From positions 3,587,433 through 3,651,432 of the forward strand of contig NZ_AP018248.1 in NCBI RefSeq assembly GCF_002368295.1: a DNA stretch of 64,000 bases, written 5' to 3'. A program made the position numbers and the translations under genes. A model generated the notes under the pieces. That model was given only the letters and a program-made list of their open reading frames with translations, did no database searches and was not told the origin of the DNA. Below are positions 1 through 7,997 of the stretch, one piece after another; position 1 is the stretch's first letter; every line of letters starts with the position of its first letter. The stretch is from Tolypothrix tenuis PCC 7101 (GTDB taxonomy: Bacteria; Cyanobacteriota; Cyanobacteriia; Cyanobacteriales; Nostocaceae).

Positions 1-115
1 CTTTAGTATATTCAGACAAATCATCAGGCAATTGATTGATGTTTGTAGATGATGTATCTGCCTGTTCGTATTCATTGATGGTGTTTGCTACTTCGCCGTT
101 AAATATCTCGGACAT
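1..115 (-). CDS. N-terminus of a probable HlyD-type adaptor (partial)
   Basis: The ATG at 115 opens a reading frame that runs off the left edge, so only about 38 residues are visible. They begin MSEIFNGEVANTI and continue to LPDDLSEYTK, with no stop. The polar N-terminus ending in an LP-D-L-S-Y-T stretch resembles the cytoplasmic start of cyanobacterial HlyD-family membrane-fusion proteins. Its place downstream of a peptidase-C39 ABC exporter on the same strand fits an adaptor role. The visible part holds no diagnostic domain, so the assignment rests mainly on context. Confidence 0.5.
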   Translation of the reverse strand, partial: MSEIFNGEVANTINEYEQADTSSTNINQLPDDLSEYTK

Positions 116-153
116 AAGGTCTTTTTTGTTAGAAATTTGCAATTTATGGCAAT

Positions 154-340
154 CCTATAGCCCAATACAGTTCTGCTAAAAAAATAGTAATTGATTTGCC
201 AGTTGTGGAAACAGCTAGCTCAATTGGGGGATTCTCCCCCAAACCCCCGATTGGGTGACGGTTGCGTCCCCCAAACCCCCTCCAAAAGTATTGTTTTGTT
301 GTCAATTAGTTTTCTTAACTGAACTGTATTGTCCTATAGG
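154..340. mobile_element. MITE-like palindromic element A, copy 1
   Basis: The ends are inverted: CCTATAG followed by CAATACAGTTC at the left, and GAACTGTATTG followed by CCTATAG at the right. The core (about 215-300) is built of C-runs separated by CGATTGGGTGACGGTTGCGTC. The same core and similar ends occur at 51651-51868. It encodes no protein. It lies between the ABC exporter and the probable HlyD gene. Confidence 0.7.
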
Positions 341-567
341 CATCCGGTTTGATTTAGAGAAAATGCTTGTTGAGACTCTTTCAATTTAATAATGAGACAA
401 AGATATTGGTAGAGGTTTAGCATTGCTATAACCTCTACGAAAAATATATTTGTATCAATATTTTTGGAATTAGTATTAGAAATTAAACTGGGAATAAAGA
501 TATACTAAAATTTTCTCAAAAATCAAATATTTGAAAATATCATGCTTGACTTTTAGAGATGCTCAAT
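341..567. other. AT-rich intergenic spacer
   Basis: This is spacer between element A and the end of the ABC exporter gene. I see no convincing reading frame, RNA or terminator in it. Confidence 0.5.
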
Positions 568-3291
568 TTAGGCTGATGCATCTAACTGTTGTTGATTGAG
601 ATAGAAATAATGTCCGCGTTTACTCATCAATTCTTGGTGAGTTCCACTTTCAATTAATACGCCTTTATCCAAAACCAAAATTAAATCGGCATTTCTGACA
701 GTGGAAAGACGATGAGCAATTACTAAGGTAGTTCTTCCCTTAAGAATTGTATTAAAATTCTTCTGAATTATTCTTTCCGATTCAGTATCTAAATGGGAAG
801 TTGCCTCATCTAAAATTAATAAGCGAGGATTATCTAATAAAGCTCTAGCTATAGCGATTCTTTGTCTTTGTCCTCCTGAAAGCATTCCTCCACCTTCACC
901 AGTTTGAGTTTCATAGCCCATTGGTAATTTTTTAATGAACTCATCAGCACCAGCTTGAGTTGCGGCTGCAATGATTTCTTCTAATTTTGCGCCGGGATTT
1001 CCTAAGCTAATATTTTCTCGAATTGTACTGCCAAATAAAAATGTATCTTGGTCAACTACTCCAACTTGTTGGCGTAAGGAACGTAAGGAAATAGTAGTAA
1101 TATCGCATCCATCAATTAATATTTTGCCATCGCTAGGGGGATATAAGCCTAAAACTAACTTAGAAATCGTAGTTTTTCCCGAACCACTGCGTCCTACTAA
1201 TGCTACCATCTGTCCGGGTTGAATATGAAAACTGAGGTTTTCAATCACATTAGTATCACTTTCTGAGTGATAGCGAAAGGTGACATTGTCAAAGCGGATG
1301 TCACCTTTAATTTCAGGTAAATTCTGTTTGATTTGCTTTTGTAAATTTTCCTCTGGTTCGGCATCTAATACATCATTAATGCGTTCCATAGCAATTACAA
1401 CTTCTTGCAGTTGGTTCCACAATACTGTTAAACGTTGGAAAGGAGCAATAATCGTATTTAACAGCATATTAAATGCCACAAGCTGTCCAATTGTTAATTT
1501 ATTTTGAATGACTAAATGCGCTCCAAGCCATAGCATAGCTGTAGTGGCAATTGCTTGAATAGCATTACTAAAAATTTGCAAGCGATTGCTAATAATTTGC
1601 CCAGAAAATCCAGTTTTAATGGCTTTGTGCAATAACTCTTCCCAATGCCAGCGTACTGTTTGTTCTACGGCTGTAGATTTCACTGTTCGCACCCCAGAAA
1701 TAGCTTCAATTAGATAGCTACTTTCTTGGCTATAAGCACTAAATATTTCACGGGAAATCTTCTTTAAGAAGGGTGTTGCAATCAAAGCTAGTAAAAAGAA
1801 TGGCGGTACAATTAATAAAGCCAGTAATGCCATTTGCCAACTGTACCAAAACATTAATCCTACATAGATAAATACTGTGAGTAAATCTAAGAGGATTGAT
1901 AAAGCTTCTCCAGAAAGAAAGCGTTGAATTTTGCGATTTTCTTGGACGCGAGAAATAATATCTCCGACATAACGTGTTTCAAAGAAACTTAAAGGAAGTT
2001 GCAAAGTATGACGGATAAATCCGACAATTAAAGCAACATCTAGCTTATTGGCAGTATGGTCTAGTAAATATTGCCGCAAACCTGTTAGTGCTACCCGAAA
2101 TAAACTAAAAATTAGCAATCCTAAACCCACAGCCGTTAAAGTTAACTCAGAACGCTGCACCACCACTCTATCGAGAATAAATTGGGTAAATAAAGGGGTA
2201 ATCAATCCAAATATTTGGATAAATAAGGAAGCTAAAAAGACTTCCAGTAACACCAAACTGTGCGGTTTAATTAACTCAAAAAATTGCCAAAAGGGTGTTG
2301 TACTTTCTTCCGTATCTTTTAAAAGGGCTGTGGGTTGCAGTAGCAGTGCATATCCAGTCCAATCTGCTTTAAATTCCCGGTGAGTCAGGGTACGCTGACC
2401 AATGGCTGGGTCTGCAACTATGACATATTTATTGGTGATTTCATAGACAACTATATAATGTTTGCCCTCCCAGTGAGCGATCGCAGGTAATTTTTGCTTG
2501 GCTAATTGGTCGAGACTGGCTTTTACGGGTCTTGTGTTAAATCCGATACTTTCGGCTGCGATTGACAATCCGCGCAGAGATGCACCGTTACGATCCACAT
2601 TGGCAATATCTCGCACAAAATTGACACTAAAGCGCTTTCCCCAATAACGCGACACCATCACTAAACAAGCTGCACCGCAATCTGAGGCACTCTGTTGGGC
2701 AAAATATGGATAGCTTTTGGTGACCCGTTGCCATAAATGCCCGACTCTTTGTGTAGGGTTGGGAAAGTAGGCTTTGCTAATCTTTTTCTGAGAATTACTT
2801 GCTGGTAGTGGGGAAGAACTTGTGACGCTTGGTTGTTCAACAAGCTGGGGAGATGGGGGTTCATTGTCAGACTTAACAAACAGAGAATTTCGTGCTTGTG
2901 CTTGGGTGCGTAAATGTGCGTAAATTTCTGGATATTTGCCTATCAATGGTGACAGTGCTTCATCAGTAAGGAAAGCTAGGTGTAAATTAACACTAGCTCT
3001 GGCTGCATAAGCTTGAAAACCAGCCTCTCTAAACAAGGTAAATTCCCCAAATGATTGTCCTACTTCCAAAGTTGCAATCAATTCACCTGCATCATCGAGT
3101 AATCTGACTTTACCTGCAAGTACAATGTAAATACCCGCTTCAACATCGGTTCCTTGCCAAAATTTTCCTACCTTGGGAGTAAGATATTTCACTTGTTCAA
3201 GGCAGTGCTGTAAGTCTTCTGAGGAGAGAGAATTACCCAAAACACTGCATAGTTGCTGCACAGACAGCGACTCTGAGATATATTGCGCCAT
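568..3291 (-). CDS. Peptidase-C39 ABC exporter with N-terminal cyclic-nucleotide-binding domain
   Basis: This 907-residue membrane exporter probably cleaves a leader peptide from its substrate and exports it. Residues about 10-135 form a Crp/cNMP-binding-type domain (GEFTLFREAGFQAYAARA). A C39 peptidase domain follows at about 194-320 with catalytic Cys205 (SDCGAAC), His278 and Asp294. Next come the transmembrane region (about 345-620) and an ATPase with Walker A GRSGSGKTT, signature SGGQRQR and Walker B LLILDEATSHLD. It starts at an ATG 35 bp after the HTH gene and is probably co-transcribed with it. The architecture recalls HetC- and bacteriocin-type exporters. No double-glycine substrate gene was recognised nearby. 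Family assignment is secure; the substrate is unknown. Confidence 0.93.
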   Translation of the reverse strand: MAQYISESLSVQQLCSVLGNSLSSEDLQHCLEQVKYLTPKVGKFWQGTDVEAGIYIVLAGKVRLLDDAGELIATLEVGQSFGEFTLFREAGFQAYAARASVNLHLAFLTDEALSPLIGKYPEIYAHLRTQAQARNSLFVKSDNEPPSPQLVEQPSVTSSSPLPASNSQKKISKAYFPNPTQRVGHLWQRVTKSYPYFAQQSASDCGAACLVMVSRYWGKRFSVNFVRDIANVDRNGASLRGLSIAAESIGFNTRPVKASLDQLAKQKLPAIAHWEGKHYIVVYEITNKYVIVADPAIGQRTLTHREFKADWTGYALLLQPTALLKDTEESTTPFWQFFELIKPHSLVLLEVFLASLFIQIFGLITPLFTQFILDRVVVQRSELTLTAVGLGLLIFSLFRVALTGLRQYLLDHTANKLDVALIVGFIRHTLQLPLSFFETRYVGDIISRVQENRKIQRFLSGEALSILLDLLTVFIYVGLMFWYSWQMALLALLIVPPFFLLALIATPFLKKISREIFSAYSQESSYLIEAISGVRTVKSTAVEQTVRWHWEELLHKAIKTGFSGQIISNRLQIFSNAIQAIATTAMLWLGAHLVIQNKLTIGQLVAFNMLLNTIIAPFQRLTVLWNQLQEVVIAMERINDVLDAEPEENLQKQIKQNLPEIKGDIRFDNVTFRYHSESDTNVIENLSFHIQPGQMVALVGRSGSGKTTISKLVLGLYPPSDGKILIDGCDITTISLRSLRQQVGVVDQDTFLFGSTIRENISLGNPGAKLEEIIAAATQAGADEFIKKLPMGYETQTGEGGGMLSGGQRQRIAIARALLDNPRLLILDEATSHLDTESERIIQKNFNTILKGRTTLVIAHRLSTVRNADLILVLDKGVLIESGTHQELMSKRGHYFYLNQQQLDASA

Positions 3292-3326
3292 GAAATCCTG
3301 AACTGGTACTTACTGTTTCTGCGTAT

Positions 3327-3929
3327 TTATTTTTCTGATTCCAAAAGAAAAAATCCCGTAAAATTACGTGATTTTTCGGCTTTAAGGTCAGAAATCAAGA
3401 TTTTTTGTCCTGCTGTTTTCTCTGTATGTTCACTCTGAGATAAAGTAGGTTTGGGGATGGTTGATAATCCCATTTGTTTGAGGACGCGTTTAAGATGGCG
3501 ATCGCTCACATCAATTCCCAATTCTTTCGCTAAATGCTTTCGCAACCAATTGACTGTCCAGCGTCTAAACCCATAGCCACAATCCCTAGGATTTAGAGAA
3601 AGTAACTGTTGTAAGCGTTCCAAATATTCCTGATTAATTGCTTTTGGGCGACCTAGAGGGCAATCTTGCCATTGGTGCGCCATCCCAGTACGGGCAATAT
3701 GCATCCAGTGTCTTGCGGTCGCTGGAGAACATTTTAATGTCTGACAAATTTCGGTTTGAGTTTTGCCCTCATCCGCCAACAACATAATTTCGATTCGCTG
3801 ATGATAAGACTCAGACAAATCATCTTGTAAATTTTTTTGCAGCTGTTTACGCTGAAACGGTGTTAAATACTTACCTGTTCCCATATTTGGGAGATTAACT
3901 TCAGGTTGCTCAAAATCTTTTGACATCAC
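3327..3929 (-). CDS. HTH protein related to the IS630 transposase DNA-binding region
   Basis: This 200-residue protein has a homeodomain-like HTH (about 43-75, GKTQTEICQTLKCSPATARHW) and a winged HTH (about 95-155, ending in SDRHLKRVLKQMGLS). That is the order seen in the N-terminal half of IS630-family transposases. There is no DDE catalytic domain, no terminal inverted repeat and no second frame after it, so it looks like a domesticated DNA-binding domain rather than a transposase fragment. It is the first gene before the C39 exporter, 35 bp upstream, and may regulate that operon. Regulation is inference; the fold assignment is fairly safe. Confidence 0.75.
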   Translation of the reverse strand: MMSKDFEQPEVNLPNMGTGKYLTPFQRKQLQKNLQDDLSESYHQRIEIMLLADEGKTQTEICQTLKCSPATARHWMHIARTGMAHQWQDCPLGRPKAINQEYLERLQQLLSLNPRDCGYGFRRWTVNWLRKHLAKELGIDVSDRHLKRVLKQMGLSTIPKPTLSQSEHTEKTAGQKILISDLKAEKSRNFTGFFLLESEK

Positions 3930-4364
3930 GGTATTTGGCTGTTGATTCCCTATAAATTGACTGTAAACTTTTATGCACCCTGAGAGTTAAAGTAAAAACA
4001 ACCGTAGAATTCGGTATATCCTAAGTTATTTTTGGTACGCTGCATGATGCAGACGTAAGTTTTTTTCGCCCAAAAGTCAATGCTTTGGGAATTGATACTA
4101 GTAACTACACAGATAAGAAATTATTTTCCGTAAAGATTTTATTGAGTACAATTAAGCGGGCAAATGCGCGATCGCATAGGGGTGGGAAAAGGGGAAGGGG
4201 GAAAGACAAAACCTTTCTGCGACTTCTGCAAGAAGTCTATTATGTAGGGCGTTTAGTCGCAAATGAGTTGAGGTCAATCAATTACCAAACTCCAAATGAC
4301 AAATGACAAATGACAAATGACAAATGACATGGGATGCTTATTGAGCGATTAGTGAGATTTGCAG
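3930..4364. other. Intergenic region with low-complexity DNA
   Basis: This region lies between two divergent genes. It holds a G/A-rich tract (about 4175-4210) and an AAATGAC tandem repeat (4294-4328). A 73-codon frame (4085-4306) ends inside the tandem repeat, has no family resemblance and is not called as a gene. Promoters for both flanking operons must lie here, but I could not define them. Confidence 0.5.
4294..4328. repeat. Heptanucleotide tandem repeat (AAATGAC)x5
   Basis: Five perfect copies of AAATGAC occur in tandem just upstream of thrB. Such short tandemly repeated heptamers are typical of heterocystous cyanobacteria. Confidence 0.9.
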
Positions 4365-5288
4365 ATGTCTGTTGTTTCTAGTGTCACTGTTACTGTTCCC
4401 GCTACCACTGCTAACTTGGGGCCTGGTTTTGACTGCATTGGTGCAGCTTTAACGCTGTATAACAAAGTTAAGTTTACACGTCTGGATGCAGGCGGGTTAA
4501 TTATTCAGGTCACAGGTAAAGAAGCAGAAGGGGTAAACACTGATGAAAGTAATCTGCTCTATCAAGCCTTTGTCAAGTTATATCAACATATAGAGCAGAT
4601 ACCGCCGAGTGTGAAAATTGAGATTGATTTAGGTGTACCTTTGGCGCGGGGTTTAGGTAGTTCCGCAACAGCAATTGTTGGTGGTTTGGTTGCGGCTAAT
4701 CAATTGGCTGGCGAACCACTCTCTCAGTTGCAGGTGATGGAATTAGCGATCGCAATGGAAGGACATCCTGATAATGTGGTTCCCGCCTTGCTGGGGGGAT
4801 GTCGTCTAGCTGCTACCAGTGCTGAGGGTTGGGAAATTTGTGATGTTCCCTGGGATGAAAATGTTGTGCCGGTGGTGGCGATTCCTGATTTTGAACTTTC
4901 AACTCAAGAAGCGCGGCGAGTTCTCCCTACAGAGTTTAGCCGTGCAGATGCAATTTTTAATACCGCTCATTTGGGTTTATTGTTGCGGGGCTTGGCAACT
5001 GGTAAGGGAGAATGGTTAAAGACGGCTTTGCAAGATAAGTTACATCAACCTTATCGTCAAGCATTGATTCCTGGTTACGATGCTGTGAATCAAGCTGCTG
5101 TTGCTGCTGGTGCTTATGGCATGGTGATTAGTGGTGCAGGGCCGACATTGTTGGCTTTAGCAGATGCACAACATTCTCCGGCTGTAGCAGCAGCAATGCA
5201 AACTGCTTGGCAAACAGTAGGAATTACAGCTGATGTGCGATCGCTTTCTTTGGATAACCAAGGTGCGAAAAGCCTTAACGAAGGATAA
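4365..5288 (+). CDS. thrB: Homoserine kinase
   Basis: This GHMP kinase phosphorylates homoserine in cytosolic threonine biosynthesis. The N-terminal VPATTANLGPGFD motif, the ATP-binding PLARGLGSSATAIVGG motif (about residues 88-103) and the C-terminal GAYGMVISGAGPTLLAL motif are all present. The length of 307 residues is normal. I prefer the ATG at 4365 (MSVVSSVTVTVPATTANLG) over an in-frame TTG six bases upstream. The next gene starts 9 bp after the stop, so the two are probably one transcript. Confidence 0.95.
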   Translation: MSVVSSVTVTVPATTANLGPGFDCIGAALTLYNKVKFTRLDAGGLIIQVTGKEAEGVNTDESNLLYQAFVKLYQHIEQIPPSVKIEIDLGVPLARGLGSSATAIVGGLVAANQLAGEPLSQLQVMELAIAMEGHPDNVVPALLGGCRLAATSAEGWEICDVPWDENVVPVVAIPDFELSTQEARRVLPTEFSRADAIFNTAHLGLLLRGLATGKGEWLKTALQDKLHQPYRQALIPGYDAVNQAAVAAGAYGMVISGAGPTLLALADAQHSPAVAAAMQTAWQTVGITADVRSLSLDNQGAKSLNEG

Positions 5289-5297
5289 ATAGGAATT

Positions 5298-5807
5298 ATG
5301 CAGCAGATTCTCTCAGAAATAGCAGGGCTTCGCCAACAAATTCAGGTTCTCCAGCAAGAACGTGCTACTCTCACTATTAATAATGTAGTGTCGAGCGAGA
5401 ATGATTCACCCATCGCCATAGCTGAAGCTTACCGTCGCTTTGCTAGGGAGAATCCGCAATTAGCTGTGGAACTCAAGGGAATTGATGATGCGATCGCAGC
5501 TTTAGAATCTCAGATAGACCAAAAACAAGCTGAGTTAGCTCGTTGGCAAACTGAATCTAAACGACTTACTCTAGAGCAACAGCTAGAAGAAGCGAGAAAC
5601 TTAGCACAGGTTCATGCTCAACGCATCAATCAACTTGCTGGAGAACTAGCCACAGAAATTCGCCTATTAAAATCTTGCGCCGATGAGTTAAGTCCCCTTT
5701 ACTGGCAGGTTTACTATAAACCATTTATTACCGGCTTTAAGACAATCTCAGTTCCTCATGTGCGTTCCGACGGCGACGTGTGGACAATTGTCAATCGCAT
5801 CGTCTAA
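5298..5807 (+). CDS. Coiled-coil protein of unknown function
   Basis: This 169-residue soluble protein follows thrB by 9 bp. Residues 1-25 and about 62-135 are rich in Leu, Gln, Glu and Ala in heptad-like spacing and look like two coiled-coil helices. The C-terminus (YYKPFITGFKTISVPHVRSDGDVWTIVNRIV) looks globular. There is no signal peptide, membrane segment or catalytic motif. I do not recognise the family. Spacing suggests translation together with thrB, but this says little about function. Confidence 0.7.
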   Translation: MQQILSEIAGLRQQIQVLQQERATLTINNVVSSENDSPIAIAEAYRRFARENPQLAVELKGIDDAIAALESQIDQKQAELARWQTESKRLTLEQQLEEARNLAQVHAQRINQLAGELATEIRLLKSCADELSPLYWQVYYKPFITGFKTISVPHVRSDGDVWTIVNRIV

Positions 5808-5817
5808 GGGACTTCTA

Positions 5818-5889
5818 GGGACTTCCAACTAAAAAAATATCCCGTCGCTGAGTAGGCAGGGGGCAGGGAGCAGGGAGCAGGGGGAGAAA
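5818..5889. repeat. 72-bp direct repeat, copy upstream of the CRISPR element
   Basis: Runs from GGGACTTCCAACT to the GCAGGGAGCAGGG tract and GAGAAA. It is repeated nearly exactly (one length difference in a G-run) at 6459-6531, inside the CRISPR leader. A more diverged relative (CTAACTAAAAAAATATACTATCGC) follows at about 5937-5975. Confidence 0.85.
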
Positions 5890-5990
5890 GAAAAATATTA
5901 TCTAAGTAAATTGGATAATTTATTTTCTGGAAGTCCCCTAACTAAAAAAATATACTATCGCTTTTTTGGCAGGGGGGACTCCGGGCGACA

Positions 5991-6118
5991 TTGGTGTCAA
6001 CTTAAGCTAAAAGCTATATAGGGCGGGCGTTGTACAAATACCTCGCCCTCATCCCCTAACCCCTTCTCCCTCAGGGAGAAGGGGAATTGAATCTCTTGCT
6101 CCCCTCTCCTGGTGGAAG
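5991..6118 (+). mobile_element. Palindromic element B, copy 1, left part
   Basis: Begins TTGGTGTCAACTTAAGC and continues through C-rich arms to CCTGGTGGAAG. The matching right part is at 7890-7962. Between them lies the CRISPR-bearing insertion. The same end sequences flank the IS4 element at 13.1-15.0 kb, which shows the two parts belong to one repeated unit of roughly 190-230 bp. Confidence 0.8.
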
Positions 6119-6213
6119 CTACGGTGTACACACAAGTCTTAAAATTCCCCCTAGTGCTTGGTTTGATCATCTAACTAATGGTTGTGCGATCGCTCTCGAA
6201 GCCTGTCCACACC

Positions 6214-6339
6214 CAATACTTGTCGGTTAAGGGTAAAAGGGGAAGGGGAAAAGGGGTAAGAAAAAACCTTTAACCCTTACCCTTTCACCTTTTCCCCAAA
6301 CCAAATTCCAAGTTTAAAATCCTTAACCGAGCAGTATTG
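6214..6339. mobile_element. 126-bp miniature palindromic element C, copy 1
   Basis: Ends are CAATACTTGTCGGTTAAGG and CCTTAACCGAGCAGTATTG (inverted, with a few mismatches) around a purine/pyrimidine hairpin. It is flanked by a 10-bp direct repeat TGTCCACACC (6204-6213 and 6340-6349). It interrupts the left arm of the CRISPR-bearing unit, because the opposite arm (7734-7889) reads through without it. A partial relative is at 15662-15766. Confidence 0.8.
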
Positions 6340-6413
6340 TGTCCACACCCAAGAGGAACGACGTAGGCGGAGCCTTCCCGCAGGGTAGCAATCGCAAAAA
6401 CCACGGGATTATG

Positions 6414-6551
6414 TGATTACCTCGCTGCGCTCGTAATGACAATTTCAGGGGTCTATAAGGGACTTCCAACTAAAAAAATATCCCGTCGCTGAGTAGGCAG
6501 GGGGGCAGGGAGCAGGGAGCAGGGGGAGAAATCGACTTTGGGGCTTCCGCA
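6414..6551 (+). promoter_or_regulatory. Putative CRISPR leader
   Basis: This stretch between the left inverted arm and the first repeat contains an A/T stretch (CTAAAAAAATAT) and a G-rich tract. It is placed upstream because the opposite end of the array carries the truncated, mutated repeat, which normally marks the leader-distal end. Much of it (6459-6531) duplicates 5818-5889. Confidence 0.5.
6459..6531. repeat. 72-bp direct repeat, copy inside the CRISPR leader
   Basis: Near-identical to 5818-5889, differing by one extra G in a G-run. The two copies are about 640 bp apart and lie on either side of the left edge of the CRISPR-bearing insertion. Confidence 0.85.
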
Positions 6552-7739
6552 GTTGCAATTTCACTTAATCCCTATTAGGGATTGAAACAGGAATGCGCCG
6601 CTAGCAGAACCAAAAGTTAATCGTTGCAATTTCACTTAATCCCTATTAGGGATTGAAACCAATTCTTAAAGTGTATTTAGGTTCCCATTTTAAGGTTGCA
6701 ATTTCACTTAATCCCTATTAGGGATTGAAACCTTTTTAATAACTCAATACTAATTTGGCTGAAATGTTGCAATTTCACTTAATCCCTATTAGGGATTGAA
6801 ACATAATTACCCTAATATCATGAAATGCCCATGACTTTGGTTGCAATTTCACTTAATCCCTATTAGGGATTGAAACACTTCACTTCCTGATGAAGCCCCC
6901 GCCGACAACTTGTTGCAATTTCACTTAATCCCTATTAGGGATTGAAACGCAACTAGCGGGGTGATTTCAGCTTTTTTCATGGATGGTTGCAATTTCACTT
7001 AATCCCTATTAGGGATTGAAACGATCAACAACTCCCCCATTCTTTCCACTTCCGACAGTGAGTTGCAATTTCACTTAATCCCTATTAGGGATTGAAACTA
7101 ACTGATACTACCAAAAACCGCTCAATTGTGCGCGAAGTTGCAATTTCACTTAATCCCTATTAGGGATTGAAACAATCAATCGGCGTATGGGGCAATACAG
7201 GGCATTCATGTTGCAATTTCACTTAATCCCTATTAGGGATTGAAACTTCTCAAGGATGAGGGCTACCGAGCGTTAGGGGAGTTGCAATTTCACTTAATCC
7301 CTATTAGGGATTGAAACTGACATCCTATCGTAGACACGCTATATTAGAAGAGGTTGCAATTTCACTTAATCCCTATTAGGGATTGAAACGGGCTATTAAT
7401 CATTGATGAATGTAGCCAGGTATTGTTGCAATTTCACTTAATCCCTATTAGGGATTGAAACAAACCATTAGTCCAGGGTTTTACTGTAACTGCTACTCTC
7501 TTAGTTGCAATTTCACTTAATCCCTATTAGGGATTGAAACGAATATCTTTGCTAAACCCACCTCCATCATTGTGGTTGCAATTTCACTTAATCCCTATTA
7601 GGGATTGAAACTGAGATTTTGAATTTAGGAATTAATCCTGAAAATGTTGCAATTTCACTTAATCCCTATTAGGGATTGAAACAGAAGGATTTTTACAGCC
7701 ATTTTGAGCGCTTGATTTGTTGCAATTTTACTTAATCCC
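6552..7739 (+). CRISPR. CRISPR array: 16 intact repeats, 16 spacers, one truncated terminal repeat
   Basis: The 37-bp repeat starts GTTGCAATTTCACTTAA, has a palindromic core (AATCCC..GGGATT) and ends GATTGAAAC. Repeat starts are 6552, 6623, 6695, 6766, 6840, 6912, 6986, 7062, 7137, 7210, 7281, 7353, 7425, 7504, 7575 and 7646; these 16 look identical. Spacers are 34-42 bp. The last repeat (7719-7739) has a C-to-T change at position 11 and stops after 21 bp. The GATTGAAAC end is the Cas6-type 5' handle of cyanobacterial type I/III arrays. There are no cas genes within 64 kb, so Cas6 and effectors must act in trans if the array is active. Confidence 0.98.
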
Positions 7740-7889
7740 GTGGTGTTTGCGATTGCTACCCTGCGGGAAGGCTCCGCCTACGTCGTTCCTCTTCACTGTG
7801 GACAGGCTTCGGGAGCGATCGCACAACCATTAGCTAGATGACGAACCCAAGCACTAGGGGCAATTTTAAGACTTGTGTGTATACCGTAG

Positions 7890-7962
7890 CCTGGTGGAAG
7901 AGGGGCACAGGGTGAGGGCGAAACCTTGCAACTAATAGGGTTTCACGTTAAGTTGACACCAC
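7890..7962 (+). mobile_element. Palindromic element B, copy 1, right part
   Basis: Starts with the duplicated CCTGGTGGAAG and ends TTAAGTTGACACCAC, the inverse of the left end at 5991. Its sequence GGTGAGGGCGAAACCTTGCAA matches 14906-14926, the right end of copy 2. Confidence 0.8.
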
Positions 7963-7997
7963 TGGTAGGAGCGATCGCTCCTACTCCCCTCCGACTG

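Larger units (their letters stand above)
6119..7889. mobile_element. Transposon-like unit carrying a CRISPR array between long inverted repeats
   Basis: A 1771-bp segment. Its left end CTACGGTGTACACACAAG is repeated inverted at its right end (CTTGTGTGTATACCGTAG, 7872-7889). The inverted similarity extends about 155 bp: right arm about 7734-7889, left arm 6119-about 6412 once a 136-bp insertion is removed. The segment is flanked by an 11-bp direct repeat CCTGGTGGAAG (6108-6118 and 7890-7900). No transposase is encoded; the interior holds a leader and the CRISPR array. The geometry is that of a non-autonomous transposon with a target duplication. Movement as one unit is inference. Confidence 0.7.

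Noticed and set aside
3327..3929. Reading the HTH protein as a broken IS630 transposase
   Set aside because: There is no DDE sequence downstream, no inverted repeats or TA duplication, and the gene is complete beside the exporter.
4085..4306. 73-codon open frame upstream of thrB
   Set aside because: It ends in the AAATGAC tandem repeat, has a basic low-complexity composition and no family resemblance.
6552..7739. Spacers matching other parts of this window
   Set aside because: Reading the spacers against the window by eye gave no match; exact computation was not possible.
5980..7975. Target duplication outside element B copy 1
   Set aside because: No matching direct repeat was found next to 5991 and 7962. 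Copy 2 has GGCAATGC on both sides, but copy 1 does not show an equivalent.
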